Under the pieces are notes generated by a model, which did no database searches, was not told the origin of the DNA, and saw only the letters and a program-made list of their open reading frames with translations. 64,000 bases of DNA from Arcticibacter sp045629565 (lineage in GTDB: Bacteria; Bacteroidota; Bacteroidia; Sphingobacteriales; Sphingobacteriaceae): positions 62,001 through 126,000 of the forward strand of contig NZ_JAZQRL010000125.1 of assembly GCF_045629565.1 (NCBI RefSeq), in the 5' to 3' direction. Of this stretch, positions 1-7,893 are shown one piece after another (position 1 is the first letter of the stretch; every line of letters begins with the position of its first letter). The translations under genes were made by a program, and so were the position numbers.

Positions 1-1
1 G

Positions 2-526
2 CTAAGTATTTCGGTGGATTCAGAAGATCGTGAAAATATCGAACTTGTTCCCGTTAAAGCAAGTGCTGGTTATTTAAACGGTTATTCCGATCCCGAATAT
101 ATAAGTGAGCTTCCCAAATTCAGACTACCTTTTCTCCCCCAAGGTACTTTTCGCGCATTTGAGCTCAAGGGAGATTCCATGTTACCCTTGCAGCCGGGAA
201 CTCTGATTATCGGAGAATACGTTGAGAACTGGACAGACGTAAAAGCTGGCGACACCTATGTCTTTATCACTAAGTCAGACGGCATTGTGTATAAACGCGC
301 AGGTAACAGATACCGCGAGAACAAAGCGATCAAGCTGATCTCAGACAATCCCGTTTACGACCCATATCCGGTACAGGCGGAAGATATATTAGAAATATGG
401 AAGGCAAAAGCTTACATATCTACTTCGTTTCCTGACCCGGCACCGGAACCTACTATGGAAAGTCTGACCTCTATGATGGCTCAGATGCAAAAATCAATTG
501 CTCAAATTAACCAGTCCAAAAACTAA
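2..526 (+). CDS. C-terminal part of a HTH/S24 (LexA/CI-like) transcriptional regulator, cut by window start
   Basis: The reading frame is open to the left edge, so only the C-terminal part is present. It holds a LexA-type S24 peptidase fold: the Ser of the KGDSMLP motif lies at bases 176-178, and the partner Lys lies in DGIVYKR about 39 residues later, which is the Ser-Lys dyad spacing of this family. Proteins of this size in Bacteroidota usually carry an N-terminal XRE helix-turn-helix, expected just outside the window. The last 25 or so residues are Met/Gln/Ser-rich and could form a short helix. A GTG at base 14 could act as a start but would leave a domain without DNA binding, so I read it as internal. 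Function is inferred: a repressor relieved by self-cleavage or by ligand; the target is unknown. Confidence 0.8.
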   Translation, partial: LSISVDSEDRENIELVPVKASAGYLNGYSDPEYISELPKFRLPFLPQGTFRAFELKGDSMLPLQPGTLIIGEYVENWTDVKAGDTYVFITKSDGIVYKRAGNRYRENKAIKLISDNPVYDPYPVQAEDILEIWKAKAYISTSFPDPAPEPTMESLTSMMAQMQKSIAQINQSKN

Positions 527-594
527 GGAGGAAAAAATTCACTAGGTTTAAACCTGTCGCTCTGCCATGCGTCTAAATTTACAAAAGAACCAAT

Positions 595-993
595 ATGAAA
601 AAGAATCTTTTGTTAATCGCACTCTTAGCAGTAACGATTTCACTTAGTCAGGCCCAACAGCGGCCGCAACGCAACCCCGAAGAGATGGCTAAACGCAACC
701 TGGAGATGCTTGATAAGCGCTTATCCCTGACGGCAGATCAGAAAGCAAAAATCTCTGGTATCCTCTTGTCGCAAAGTAAAGTGATAGACAGCCTTAGAAG
801 CATAGCAAGAGCTCAAAGCGCCCCCCAGTCGGTGCGCGGTAAGATGCAGTCGCTCCTACAGGAGAATCAACAAAAAATAAAAGAAGTTCTCACAGATGAG
901 CAGAGGAAAAGTTACGAAACCGTTATAACCGAACAGCAAAACAGAATGCGGGACGGTGGTCAGCGCCGTGTCCGTGAAAGGTCGGCCAACTAG
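595..993 (+). CDS. Secreted LTXXQ (Spy/CpxP-like) small protein
   Basis: A 132-residue protein with a clear signal peptide (MKKN, a hydrophobic stretch, then SQAQ at about residues 18-21), so the mature protein should be periplasmic. Two Spy/CpxP-type motifs are visible, LTADQ near residue 45 and LTDEQR near residue 100, within a long, charged, helical, Gln/Arg-rich body. E. coli Spy and CpxP are periplasmic chaperones or stress sensors with such motifs; in Bacteroidota many short proteins of this type have no assigned role. The gene stands alone between the S24 regulator and a strong terminator. The name is based on motifs only, and the specific role is unknown. Confidence 0.75.
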   Translation: MKKNLLLIALLAVTISLSQAQQRPQRNPEEMAKRNLEMLDKRLSLTADQKAKISGILLSQSKVIDSLRSIARAQSAPQSVRGKMQSLLQENQQKIKEVLTDEQRKSYETVITEQQNRMRDGGQRRVRERSAN

Positions 994-1006
994 GTTTTAC
1001 TATCAT

Positions 1007-1046
1007 AGAACAACAAAAGCGGTATAAATGCCGCTTTTGTTGTTCT
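1007..1046 (+). terminator. Rho-independent terminator after the LTXXQ gene
   Basis: A perfect 16-bp inverted repeat (AGAACAACAAAAGCGG at 1007-1022, its complement at 1031-1046) with an 8-base loop. The 3' arm is T-rich. It separates the secreted-protein gene from aspC. Confidence 0.85.
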
Positions 1047-1113
1047 AACCCGGCCTATTCTTCCCTCCAGCCGTTTCTTTACAATCACCGCTACCATTAA
1101 ACCACAATTAATA

Positions 1114-1121
1114 TATATTTG
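1114..1121 (+). promoter_or_regulatory. Bacteroidota -7 element (TATATTTG) for the aspC operon
   Basis: The octamer TATATTTG matches TAnnTTTG exactly and ends only 4 bases before the aspC ATG, so transcription would begin at or next to the start codon. I could not find a convincing -33 TTG. Confidence 0.5.
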
Positions 1122-1125
1122 TGGT

Positions 1126-2322
1126 ATGAGTATCTTATCTAACCGCATTAATAACCTCGACGAGTCGGCAACAATAAAAATGGCCAAACTCGGTCGGGAA
1201 CTGGCAGCAAAAGGTGTTGACGTGATCAGCCTTAGTCTTGGGGAAACAGACTTTTACACGCCTGACTTTGTAAAAGATGCAGCGAAAAAAGCAATTGAAG
1301 ACAACTTTTCTTATTACACACCTGTACCGGGATATCCCGAATTGAGAAAGGCTATTGCCGAAAAGTTAAAACGTGAAAATAAACTGGACTACAACTTCGA
1401 TCAGATCGTGGTTTCAACGGGCGCAAAGCAATCGTTGACCAATGCTATCCTTTGTCTTGTAAATCCCGGCGATGAGGTTATCATTCCAACCCCTTACTGG
1501 GTTTCTTACTCAGAGCTTGTTAAATTAGCGGAAGGGACTTCCGTATTTATCGATACTACATTAGAAAGTGACTTTAAGATCACACCAGAAGAGTTAGAAG
1601 CCGCAATTACGCCTAAGACTAAACTGTTTATGTTCTCCTCTCCGAATAATCCAACCGGTACTGTCTATACAAGAGAAGAACTGGCGGCATTGGTAAAGGT
1701 ATTCGAAAAGTATCCCGATATCTATATTATATCAGACGAAATATACGAACACATCAATTTCCTCGATACACACGTCTCAATAGCTGAGTTTGGAAGCATT
1801 AAAGACCGCGTGATTATCATCAATGGATTATCAAAAGCTTACGCTATGACTGGCTGGAGACTTGGTTTCTCTGCGAGCAACAAAGATATTGCCAATGCAT
1901 GTGACAAACTTCAAAGCCAAATTACGTCTGGAACATGCTCTATTACACAAAAAGCGGGAATTGCAGCTTATAACGGAAGCCTTGACAGCGTTAAAGAGAT
2001 GCAGGTTGTGTTCGAGAAACGCCGTAATCTGGTTTACGATCTATTGAAGGAGATTCCCGGGCTGAAAGTTAACCTTCCAGGAGGAGCATTCTACTTTTTC
2101 CCAGAGGTCAGCTCTTTCTTCGGGAAAACAACTGAAGACGGGGAAGTAATTAATACCTCAGATGAGTTAGCATTACACATTCTAAACAAGGGCCATGTTG
2201 CCGTTGTAAGCGGCGATGCTTTCGGCGATAAGAATTCCATCAGAATCTCCTACGCGGCTTCTGAAGACAAACTCAGAGAAGCTTGCTCCCGCATCAAAAA
2301 TACGTTAGCGAACTTAAAATGA
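1126..2322 (+). CDS. aspC: Pyridoxal-phosphate aminotransferase, aspartate aminotransferase type
   Basis: A full-length (398-residue) class I/II fold-type I aminotransferase. It transfers the amino group of aspartate or a related amino acid to 2-oxoglutarate using pyridoxal phosphate in the cytoplasm. Visible family residues: SSPNNPTG with Asn174, the SDEIY cofactor-binding Asp204/Tyr207, the Schiff-base lysine K237 in GLSKAYAMTGWRLG, and the carboxylate-binding Arg in SIRISYA near the C-terminus. These fit the subgroup I-gamma aspartate aminotransferases, although substrate range cannot be read from sequence and prephenate or aromatic activity is possible. The stop codon overlaps the next start (ATGA), so translation is probably coupled to the sugar-kinase gene. 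Confidence 0.9.
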   Translation: MSILSNRINNLDESATIKMAKLGRELAAKGVDVISLSLGETDFYTPDFVKDAAKKAIEDNFSYYTPVPGYPELRKAIAEKLKRENKLDYNFDQIVVSTGAKQSLTNAILCLVNPGDEVIIPTPYWVSYSELVKLAEGTSVFIDTTLESDFKITPEELEAAITPKTKLFMFSSPNNPTGTVYTREELAALVKVFEKYPDIYIISDEIYEHINFLDTHVSIAEFGSIKDRVIIINGLSKAYAMTGWRLGFSASNKDIANACDKLQSQITSGTCSITQKAGIAAYNGSLDSVKEMQVVFEKRRNLVYDLLKEIPGLKVNLPGGAFYFFPEVSSFFGKTTEDGEVINTSDELALHILNKGHVAVVSGDAFGDKNSIRISYAASEDKLREACSRIKNTLANLK

Positions 2323-3293
2323 CAGACATTTTCAGAAAGTTCAACACACTGAATATTCTGATCATCGGAGACGTCATGATGGATTCATACCTCTGGGGAG
2401 CTGTAGAACGCATTTCCCCAGAGGCTCCTGTACCCGTGGTTTCGGTAAGGAAACGGGAAAACCGTCTGGGCGGCGCAGCAAACGTTGCCTTGAATATTCA
2501 GTCTCTCGGTTCCAAACCCATAATTTGTTCTGTGATTGGCAAGGACGCAGAAGGCCTGGCCTTCCTTCATCTGCTGGAAGAGCATGATCTCTCGGCCGAG
2601 GGGATCATCACTGCGCCAGGAAGGCCTACAACAGTCAAAACACGGGTTATTGGTCAGAATCAACAGATGCTTCGAATTGATGAGGAGACTGATACCCTGC
2701 TCCCACCCGATCAGACCGAACAACTGCTTTCGAAGATTAAGAAAATCATCTCGAGCACTCCAATACATGCCATCATCTTCGAAGATTACGACAAAGGAGT
2801 AATCAGCGAAGATCTCATTTATCAAGTAGTTGAGGAAGCAAAAGCAAGGCAAATTATCACTGTCGTTGATCCGAAGAAGCGTAATTTTCTAAACTATTCG
2901 GGTGTTACTCTTTTCAAACCCAATTTAAAGGAGCTTCGTGAAGGGCTAAAAGTGGAGATCAACATGCTCGATAACAACGAACTTGAAGCGGCGGCCGGCC
3001 AGATCAAAGATCATCTGCAAGCAGATTATGTTATGGTTACGCTCTCAGAACGGGGAGTTTTCATGCAGTCAAACGATCGGAAAGAGATAATTCCCGCACA
3101 CATTCGAAAGATTGCAGATGTATCCGGTGCGGGAGATACGGTAATTGCGACTGCTGCGGTATGTATGGCAAGCGGTCTTGACATGTTCAAAACCGCCGCT
3201 GTAGCGAACCTGGCAGGAGGCTTGGTATGTGAGCATGTAGGGGTTGTTTCGATTAATAAAGAACAGCTCCTTAACGAGTCACTAAAACTTTAA
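2319..3293 (+). CDS. rfaE1: D-glycero-beta-D-manno-heptose-7-phosphate kinase (PfkB family, RfaE domain I)
   Basis: A 324-residue kinase corresponding only to the N-terminal half of the bifunctional E. coli HldE. It phosphorylates heptose 7-phosphate at C1 for ADP-heptose synthesis, the inner-core sugar of lipopolysaccharide. The N-terminus has the family pattern DVMMDSYLWG followed by RISPEAPVP and GGAANVA (residues 18-57). The C-terminal PfkB signature DVSGAGDT at residues 267-274 contains catalytic Asp273. The ATG used here forms an ATGA overlap with aspC; an earlier in-frame ATG at 2283 would add 12 residues inside aspC and is not needed. The adenylyltransferase half must be encoded elsewhere. 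Confidence 0.9.
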   Translation: MTDIFRKFNTLNILIIGDVMMDSYLWGAVERISPEAPVPVVSVRKRENRLGGAANVALNIQSLGSKPIICSVIGKDAEGLAFLHLLEEHDLSAEGIITAPGRPTTVKTRVIGQNQQMLRIDEETDTLLPPDQTEQLLSKIKKIISSTPIHAIIFEDYDKGVISEDLIYQVVEEAKARQIITVVDPKKRNFLNYSGVTLFKPNLKELREGLKVEINMLDNNELEAAAGQIKDHLQADYVMVTLSERGVFMQSNDRKEIIPAHIRKIADVSGAGDTVIATAAVCMASGLDMFKTAAVANLAGGLVCEHVGVVSINKEQLLNESLKL

Positions 3294-3298
3294 CACCA

Positions 3299-3331
3299 AA
3301 GTAAGAGCTATCATTTGAACCGCTCTTACTT
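3299..3331. terminator. Possible terminator hairpin between convergent genes
   Basis: A 10-bp perfect inverted repeat (AAGTAAGAGC at 3299-3308 and its complement at 3322-3331) with a 13-base loop lies between the convergent rfaE1 and permease genes and overlaps the permease stop codon. There is no clean T-run on either side, so termination is only likely. Confidence 0.4.
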
Positions 3332-4573
3332 ACTTCTTATAGCCTCTACCGGATCCAGTCTTGAAGCCATGAATGCCGGGATAATTCCCGAGATAAGGCC
3401 AATGGCTGTAGATAAAATGAACATTAGGACAACCTTACTCATATCTACAATAATATCGACGTCAGCTATCATATGTAACACAAAAGCGAGAAGGTACACA
3501 ATGGCAAGCCCGATAAGCCCCCCCATCAAACACAGTGCAACTGCTTCAATAAGAAATTGCAATAAGATAAAGTAGTTTTTCGCACCCAGCGATTTCTGAA
3601 TACCGATAATATTTGTCCGCTCTTTGACCGATACAAACATGATATTTGCTATTCCAAACCCGCCGACGAGTATAGAGAATATGCCGATCACGCCACCGGC
3701 CAGGTTAACGACCGCAAACATACTGTCCAGCTGGGCTGTGAGCACTGTAGACTTATTGAGGGCGAAGTCATCGTCTTGTAACGGACTAAGGCGATGTATC
3801 GAACGCATAATCCCACGTAGTTCGCTTTCCAACTCATCAACCGGAACACCCGGTTTGCCACGTACTGATATCTCAGGACCGTATTGCTCGTTTTGAATAT
3901 CGATAACATTGCGTGCAAAATTTAACGGAAGTAGCACGGTCTTGTCTGCCGAAGTACCGAGCATATCTTCACCTTCTTCCGCAAAGACACCGATGACAAC
4001 CAGCTTACGACCCAGAACATTGATCACTTTTCCCACTGCCTTCTGGCCGTGGAACAATCCTTGTGCTACGGAGTATCCGATAAGAGTAACGGGACTGCCT
4101 GCTTTTGATTCTGCTTCTGAGAAGTAACGCCCATCATCAAGGTCAAAATTCCAGGTCATGTAATAGTCGTGCGTCACAGCGGATACCTGTGCACCCTCCA
4201 CACTGCTGCTTTTATACTTAATAGTGCGATTCCCTGCCCATACATTATAAGATAAAGCCTCGGCATTCGTTACCCTCTCCTTCACCTTTTCAAAGTCGCG
4301 AAGTGTTGGATTTGGTCTGTTCATGTACTTCCACCATTGATAATCGCCACCGAACTCCCAGGGCCACTTATGAATATAGATCGTATTGCTTCCTAGCTTG
4401 TCTACACTGCTTTGCAAATTGTTTCGCAGCGTATCGACAGCCGAAAAAACACCAATGATCGTCATTATTCCGATCGTAATTCCAATCAGAGATAAAAAGG
4501 TTCGGAGCTTATTCTCCTTCAGGGAAGAAAAAGCAAAATTAAAACTCTCCAGTATCAGCTTTAAGACGATCAT
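3326..4573 (-). CDS. ABC transporter permease of the MacB/FtsX type
   Basis: A 415-residue membrane protein with the MacB architecture: one N-terminal transmembrane helix (about residues 25-45, after KENKLRTFLSLIGITIGI), a long periplasmic MacB core domain, then three C-terminal helices of the FtsX domain ending in the typical SRLDPVEAIR tail. The conserved KERTNIIGIQKSLGA stretch is the coupling region that contacts the ATPase. Such permeases work as dimers with an ATP-binding subunit in lipoprotein trafficking, peptide export or mechanotransmission. No ATPase adjoins it; the nearest candidate is encoded at 7894-8655 on the same strand but in another operon. Substrate unknown. Confidence 0.85.
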   Translation of the reverse strand: MIVLKLILESFNFAFSSLKENKLRTFLSLIGITIGIMTIIGVFSAVDTLRNNLQSSVDKLGSNTIYIHKWPWEFGGDYQWWKYMNRPNPTLRDFEKVKERVTNAEALSYNVWAGNRTIKYKSSSVEGAQVSAVTHDYYMTWNFDLDDGRYFSEAESKAGSPVTLIGYSVAQGLFHGQKAVGKVINVLGRKLVVIGVFAEEGEDMLGTSADKTVLLPLNFARNVIDIQNEQYGPEISVRGKPGVPVDELESELRGIMRSIHRLSPLQDDDFALNKSTVLTAQLDSMFAVVNLAGGVIGIFSILVGGFGIANIMFVSVKERTNIIGIQKSLGAKNYFILLQFLIEAVALCLMGGLIGLAIVYLLAFVLHMIADVDIIVDMSKVVLMFILSTAIGLISGIIPAFMASRLDPVEAIRSK

Positions 4574-4856
4574 ACATAAATTTAGATAAAGCTTTTATCA
4601 ATTAGTTACAGCACATGCACTAAATTATTCAGCGCTCAATTTAATGCAAGGGAGATAGTGTCAAGCCTTAAGTGCAGGGTAGTTACAGCCTGATGGCGAA
4701 TCCACAATTCTGCCCATCCGATCCTTAACTTCTAACAGCCTGAAATAAGGTCATAAGCTCACCTTAACAGTCCTTTATAAACCATATTAATATCATATTT
4801 CATCAAGTTCAGACACTGGGCGTTACAAAAGATTCAAGTTTACGTATATTTTTCAC
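4574..4856. other. Gene-free stretch upstream of queA
   Basis: About 280 bases between the divergent permease and queA genes. I see no reading frame, RNA gene or convincing hairpin; it presumably carries the permease promoter and the upstream part of the queA promoter. Confidence 0.5.
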
Positions 4857-4864
4857 TAACTTTG
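4857..4864 (+). promoter_or_regulatory. -7 element (TAACTTTG) for queA-ispD
   Basis: An exact TAnnTTTG match 23 bases before the queA ATG, leaving a normal short leader. The -33 region is poor (TTCAA at about 4833-4837). Confidence 0.5.
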
Positions 4865-4887
4865 CGCCCTAAATTGAGTATACGTAT

Positions 4888-5937
4888 ATGAAATTATCCC
4901 AGTTCAAATTCAATCTACCTGATTCTTTAATAGCACACAATCCTTCGGATCAGCGGGATGAGGCACGTTTAATGGTACTTGACCGCAATACTGGAGCGAT
5001 AGAGCACAAGATCTTCAAAGACGTCATCAATTACTTCGAAGAAAAAGATGTAATGATCCTGAATAACACTAAAGTTTTCCCGGCTCGTATGTATGGTAAT
5101 AAGGAAAAGACTGGTGCAACAATTGAAGTATTTTTATTACGTGAGCTTAATAAAGAATTACGCTTATGGGATGTTCTTGTAGACCCAGCGCGTAAAATCC
5201 GGGTAGGAAACAAGCTGTATTTTGGTGAGAATGACCTGCTGGTTGCTGAGGTGGTAGACAACACCACATCTCGCGGCCGCACTATAAGGTTCCTTTTCGA
5301 CGGAACGGACGAAGAGTTCAGACGCAATATCGAAATCCTTGGTGAAACGCCTCTTCCTAAGTATATCAAACGTAAGGCTACTGCAGAAGACAAAGAGCGT
5401 TATCAAACTATTTTTGCGAAAAACGAAGGCGCTGTTGCTGCCCCTACCGCAGGTTTGCACTTTAGCCGAGAGTTGATGAAACGCCTTGAGCTTAAGGGTG
5501 TCGACTTCGCAGAAGTTACTCTGCATGTTGGTTTAGGTACTTTCAGACCTGTTGAGGTGGAAGATCTAACGAAACATAAGATGGATTCAGAGCAGATCAT
5601 CATTGAGCAGAAAACGGCAGATCTCGTAAATAAAGCTATCGATGAAAAACGTCGAATCTGTGCCGTTGGCACGACAAGTATGCGTACTATCGAATCAGCC
5701 GTATCTGCAAACAAGAAATTAAAAGCAACGAATGACTGGACCAGTAAGTTCATCTTCCCTCCTTACGATTTCAGCATTGCGAATTCCATGATCACCAACT
5801 TCCACACTCCTGAATCAACATTATTAATGATGATTTCAGCGTTCGGCGGCTATGAGCATGTAATGAATGCATATGAAGTTGCCGTAAAGGAGAAATATCG
5901 TTTTTACAGCTATGGTGATGCCATGCTGATTATCTAG
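4888..5937 (+). CDS. queA: S-adenosylmethionine:tRNA ribosyltransferase-isomerase
   Basis: A 349-residue protein aligning in length and motifs with QueA, which transfers and isomerises the ribosyl part of S-adenosylmethionine onto preQ1-tRNA to give epoxyqueuosine in queuosine biosynthesis. Recognisable family segments are the N-terminal KLSQFKFNLPDSLIAHNP, the NNTKVFPAR block, the GAVAAPTAGLHFS motif and VGLGTFRPV, followed by VGTTSMRT and the C-terminal NFHTPESTLLMMISAF. A clear promoter-like box precedes it, and ispD starts 7 bases after its stop, so the two are probably cotranscribed. Nothing unusual in length or residues. Confidence 0.96.
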   Translation: MKLSQFKFNLPDSLIAHNPSDQRDEARLMVLDRNTGAIEHKIFKDVINYFEEKDVMILNNTKVFPARMYGNKEKTGATIEVFLLRELNKELRLWDVLVDPARKIRVGNKLYFGENDLLVAEVVDNTTSRGRTIRFLFDGTDEEFRRNIEILGETPLPKYIKRKATAEDKERYQTIFAKNEGAVAAPTAGLHFSRELMKRLELKGVDFAEVTLHVGLGTFRPVEVEDLTKHKMDSEQIIIEQKTADLVNKAIDEKRRICAVGTTSMRTIESAVSANKKLKATNDWTSKFIFPPYDFSIANSMITNFHTPESTLLMMISAFGGYEHVMNAYEVAVKEKYRFYSYGDAMLII

Positions 5938-5944
5938 AAGAACA

Positions 5945-6619
5945 TTGGACTGCTACGCAATAATAGTTGCAGGTGGGTCAGGAAAGCGAATGAACGCAGA
6001 CCTACCCAAGCAATTTCATTTATTGTTGGGAAAGCCTGTATTGATGCACACCATCGAAGCTTTCGCGCATTCCGCTTTGCGTCCGGAAATTATACTTGTG
6101 CTGAATGCAGACTTCCACCACTATTGGAGGGATCTTTGCATTCAGCATAATTTTTTAATACCCCATACATTGACTGCCGGAGGTAGAGAGCGTTTCGAGT
6201 CTGTCAAAAATGCTTTAGAACTTATCGGTCACGGTGACTATCTTATTGCTGTTCATGACGCCGTTAGACCCGTGATAAACAACGAGCTTATTACCCGATG
6301 TTTTAGAGAGGCGGAAATTAAAGGCTCTGTAATTCCGGTGACGGAGAGCCGAGACTCGCTGAGAATGATTTGCCAATCAGGTACTGAAGCGTTGCCCCGA
6401 GCCAATATTCTCATCGTTCAGACGCCGCAGGTGTTCAGAAGCGAAATACTCAAAGAAGCGTATAAGCAGCCTTTTTCACCGCTTTTTACAGATGATGCTT
6501 CGGTTGTGGAGAAAGCAGGGTTCCGCATCGCTACTACGGCCGGCGAGCCATCGAACATCAAAATAACTTATCCCGAAGATCTCGCGATAGCAGCGCTCTA
6601 TCTCAGCGTTAAAGCATAA
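5945..6619 (+). CDS. ispD: 2-C-methyl-D-erythritol 4-phosphate cytidylyltransferase (TTG start)
   Basis: A 224-residue cytidylyltransferase of the non-mevalonate isoprenoid pathway, which joins CTP and MEP to CDP-methylerythritol. The nucleotide-binding AGGSGKRM motif (residues 9-16) with PKQF follows almost at once, and VHDAVRP and the DDASVVE/NIKIT blocks are present. The start must be the TTG at 5945: the same frame has a stop at 5927-5929 and no ATG or GTG lies between it and the conserved motif. An AGAAG sequence at the queA stop is a plausible ribosome site. The gene is the last of the queA operon and is followed by a strong hairpin. Confidence 0.94.
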   Translation: MDCYAIIVAGGSGKRMNADLPKQFHLLLGKPVLMHTIEAFAHSALRPEIILVLNADFHHYWRDLCIQHNFLIPHTLTAGGRERFESVKNALELIGHGDYLIAVHDAVRPVINNELITRCFREAEIKGSVIPVTESRDSLRMICQSGTEALPRANILIVQTPQVFRSEILKEAYKQPFSPLFTDDASVVEKAGFRIATTAGEPSNIKITYPEDLAIAALYLSVKA

Positions 6620-6622
6620 AAA

Positions 6623-6646
6623 AAGACCTGCCTATAAGCAGGTCTT
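6623..6646. terminator. Bidirectional terminator between ispD and a small minus-strand gene
   Basis: A 9-bp perfect stem AAGACCTGC / GCAGGTCTT with a 6-base loop, preceded by an A-run (T-run on the minus strand). It can serve ispD and the convergent small membrane protein gene. Confidence 0.75.
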
Positions 6647-6667
6647 GTAATGCTATACTTTTTGTAT

Positions 6668-6820
6668 CTAAGCGGCTCCCCTAATTACACGTAATAGAAC
6701 AGCAACGATTGCAATAACCAATAAAACGTGGATGATTCCACCGGTCGCGTATCCGCCTAAGAAACTCACCGCCCAAATTATAACCAAAATGACTGCGATG
6801 ACATAAAGTAGATTTCCCAT
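6668..6820 (-). CDS. Lmo0937-type small membrane protein, 50 residues
   Basis: A complete short frame, read on the minus strand from an ATG at 6820 to a TAG at 6668. The 50-residue product starts MGNLLYVIAVILV and contains two hydrophobic stretches separated by a conserved-looking WAVSFLGGYATGGIIH segment, then ends in RVIRGAA. This layout, with a Gly-rich turn between two helices, is that of the Lmo0937 (DUF5670) small inner-membrane proteins common in Bacteroidota and Firmicutes, whose function is unknown. It has its own terminator shared with ispD. It is easily missed in automatic annotation because of its length. Confidence 0.8.
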   Translation of the reverse strand: MGNLLYVIAVILVIIWAVSFLGGYATGGIIHVLLVIAIVAVLLRVIRGAA

Positions 6821-7014
6821 AGTATTATAGTTTTCGTGATAGATAATTAATTATACCATAAGAATGTAAAAAACGCCTCTTTGTTTACTTTTTTTATAAA
6901 ATTATTATTACATACGCTTGGAACGTTTGGAAACCGATATAAAGTTAACTATTAAAAGAACTGACAATCAAGTGCATTACGCGCTGTCTCTACCATGAGC
7001 AATTTATAAGATAC

Positions 7015-7043
7015 AAAAAAGCCCTGCCAGAGGGCAAGGCTTT
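7015..7043 (-). terminator. Terminator of the DUF2795 gene
   Basis: On the minus strand an 11-bp stem (AAAGCCTTGCC with GGCAGGGCTTT, one G-T pair) is followed by a T-run. It overlaps the stop codon of the upstream gene. Confidence 0.8.
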
Positions 7044-7263
7044 AATACTCGTCTTCATTAAAGAAGAAATCATCTTTGGTCGGGTAATCCGGCCATATTT
7101 CTTCAATATTCTCATAAGGCTCACCATCATCTTCCAGCGCCTGTAAGTTTTCGATCACTTCCACCGGGGCTCCTGAGCGGATTCCGTAGTCTATCAATTC
7201 GTCCTTAGTCGCTGGCCAGGGAGCGTCTTCAAGGTGAGATGCTAATTCTAACGTCCAATACAT
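7042..7263 (-). CDS. DUF2795 domain protein
   Basis: A 73-residue acidic protein beginning MYWTLELASHLEDAPWPATKDELIDY. It matches the DUF2795 family pattern (a short helical domain around PWPATKDELIDYGIRSGAP) and ends in the strongly acidic tail YPTKDDFFFNEDEY that I associate with Bacteroidota members, which are nearly invariant in this phylum. No catalytic residues can be recognised and the role is unknown. It is monocistronic, with its own terminator overlapping the stop codon. Confidence 0.85.
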   Translation of the reverse strand: MYWTLELASHLEDAPWPATKDELIDYGIRSGAPVEVIENLQALEDDGEPYENIEEIWPDYPTKDDFFFNEDEY

Positions 7264-7334
7264 ATTTCTTAGAATTTAAGATTTAATTTTTCGCAAAAGT
7301 ATAATAAAAATATTTAGTTTGTCAAGTATTTTTT

Positions 7335-7892
7335 TTAACTCTGTTTTCCCCTTGGAAACCAGGCAGTTTCCTCTATTTGATTATCCTGAGCTACTTTCCT
7401 TGAGAGCACAAACAGGTAATCACTCAAACGGTTCAAATAAATTAGAATTATTTTCTCAACGGTACTTTCTTGCGCTAACTGTACCGTGATACGCTCCGCA
7501 CGGCGACATATACACCTTGCAATATGACAGTACGAAACTAATGTGGAACCTCCCGGCAGAATAAAATGGCTTAGCGGCTTCAAGGTATCCTGCATTCTGT
7601 CTATCTCTTCTTCCAACAAATGAATATCTTCCTGGATCAACTCAGGCAACTTCATCTTTGACTTCTCGGGAGCAGCAGCAAGATTGGAGCCCATAATAAA
7701 AAGGTGATTCTGCACCTGCTTGAGTATTTGTCTATAGTGGTCGCCGGGCTGCTGGTCACAGATTAGCCCTATGTATGCATTTAATTCGTCGACTGTGCCG
7801 TAGGCTTCAATCCGGATATCAGATTTAGGCACACGAAGGCCGCCGATAAGCATAGTGCTCCCTGCATCTCCGGTTTTTGTATATATTTTCAT
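7335..7892 (-). CDS. PduO-type cob(I)alamin adenosyltransferase
   Basis: A 185-residue ATP:corrinoid adenosyltransferase that moves the adenosyl group of ATP to reduced cobalamin, giving coenzyme B12. The PduO-type N-terminal motif TKTGDAGST is at residues 4-12, the helical core has AYGTVDELNAYIG, and the C-terminal CRRAERITVQL motif carries the ATP-binding Arg residues. I start at the ATG at 7892, because an upstream in-frame alternative begins inside the ABC ATPase gene and adds nine non-conserved residues. Only one base separates it from the ATPase stop, so the two are cotranscribed. Confidence 0.92.
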   Translation of the reverse strand: MKIYTKTGDAGSTMLIGGLRVPKSDIRIEAYGTVDELNAYIGLICDQQPGDHYRQILKQVQNHLFIMGSNLAAAPEKSKMKLPELIQEDIHLLEEEIDRMQDTLKPLSHFILPGGSTLVSYCHIARCICRRAERITVQLAQESTVEKIILIYLNRLSDYLFVLSRKVAQDNQIEETAWFPRGKQS

Positions 7893-7893
7893 T

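Noticed and set aside
2385..2852. Antisense 155-codon frame within rfaE1
   Set aside because: It is the complement of a conserved kinase gene, with no recognisable protein features.
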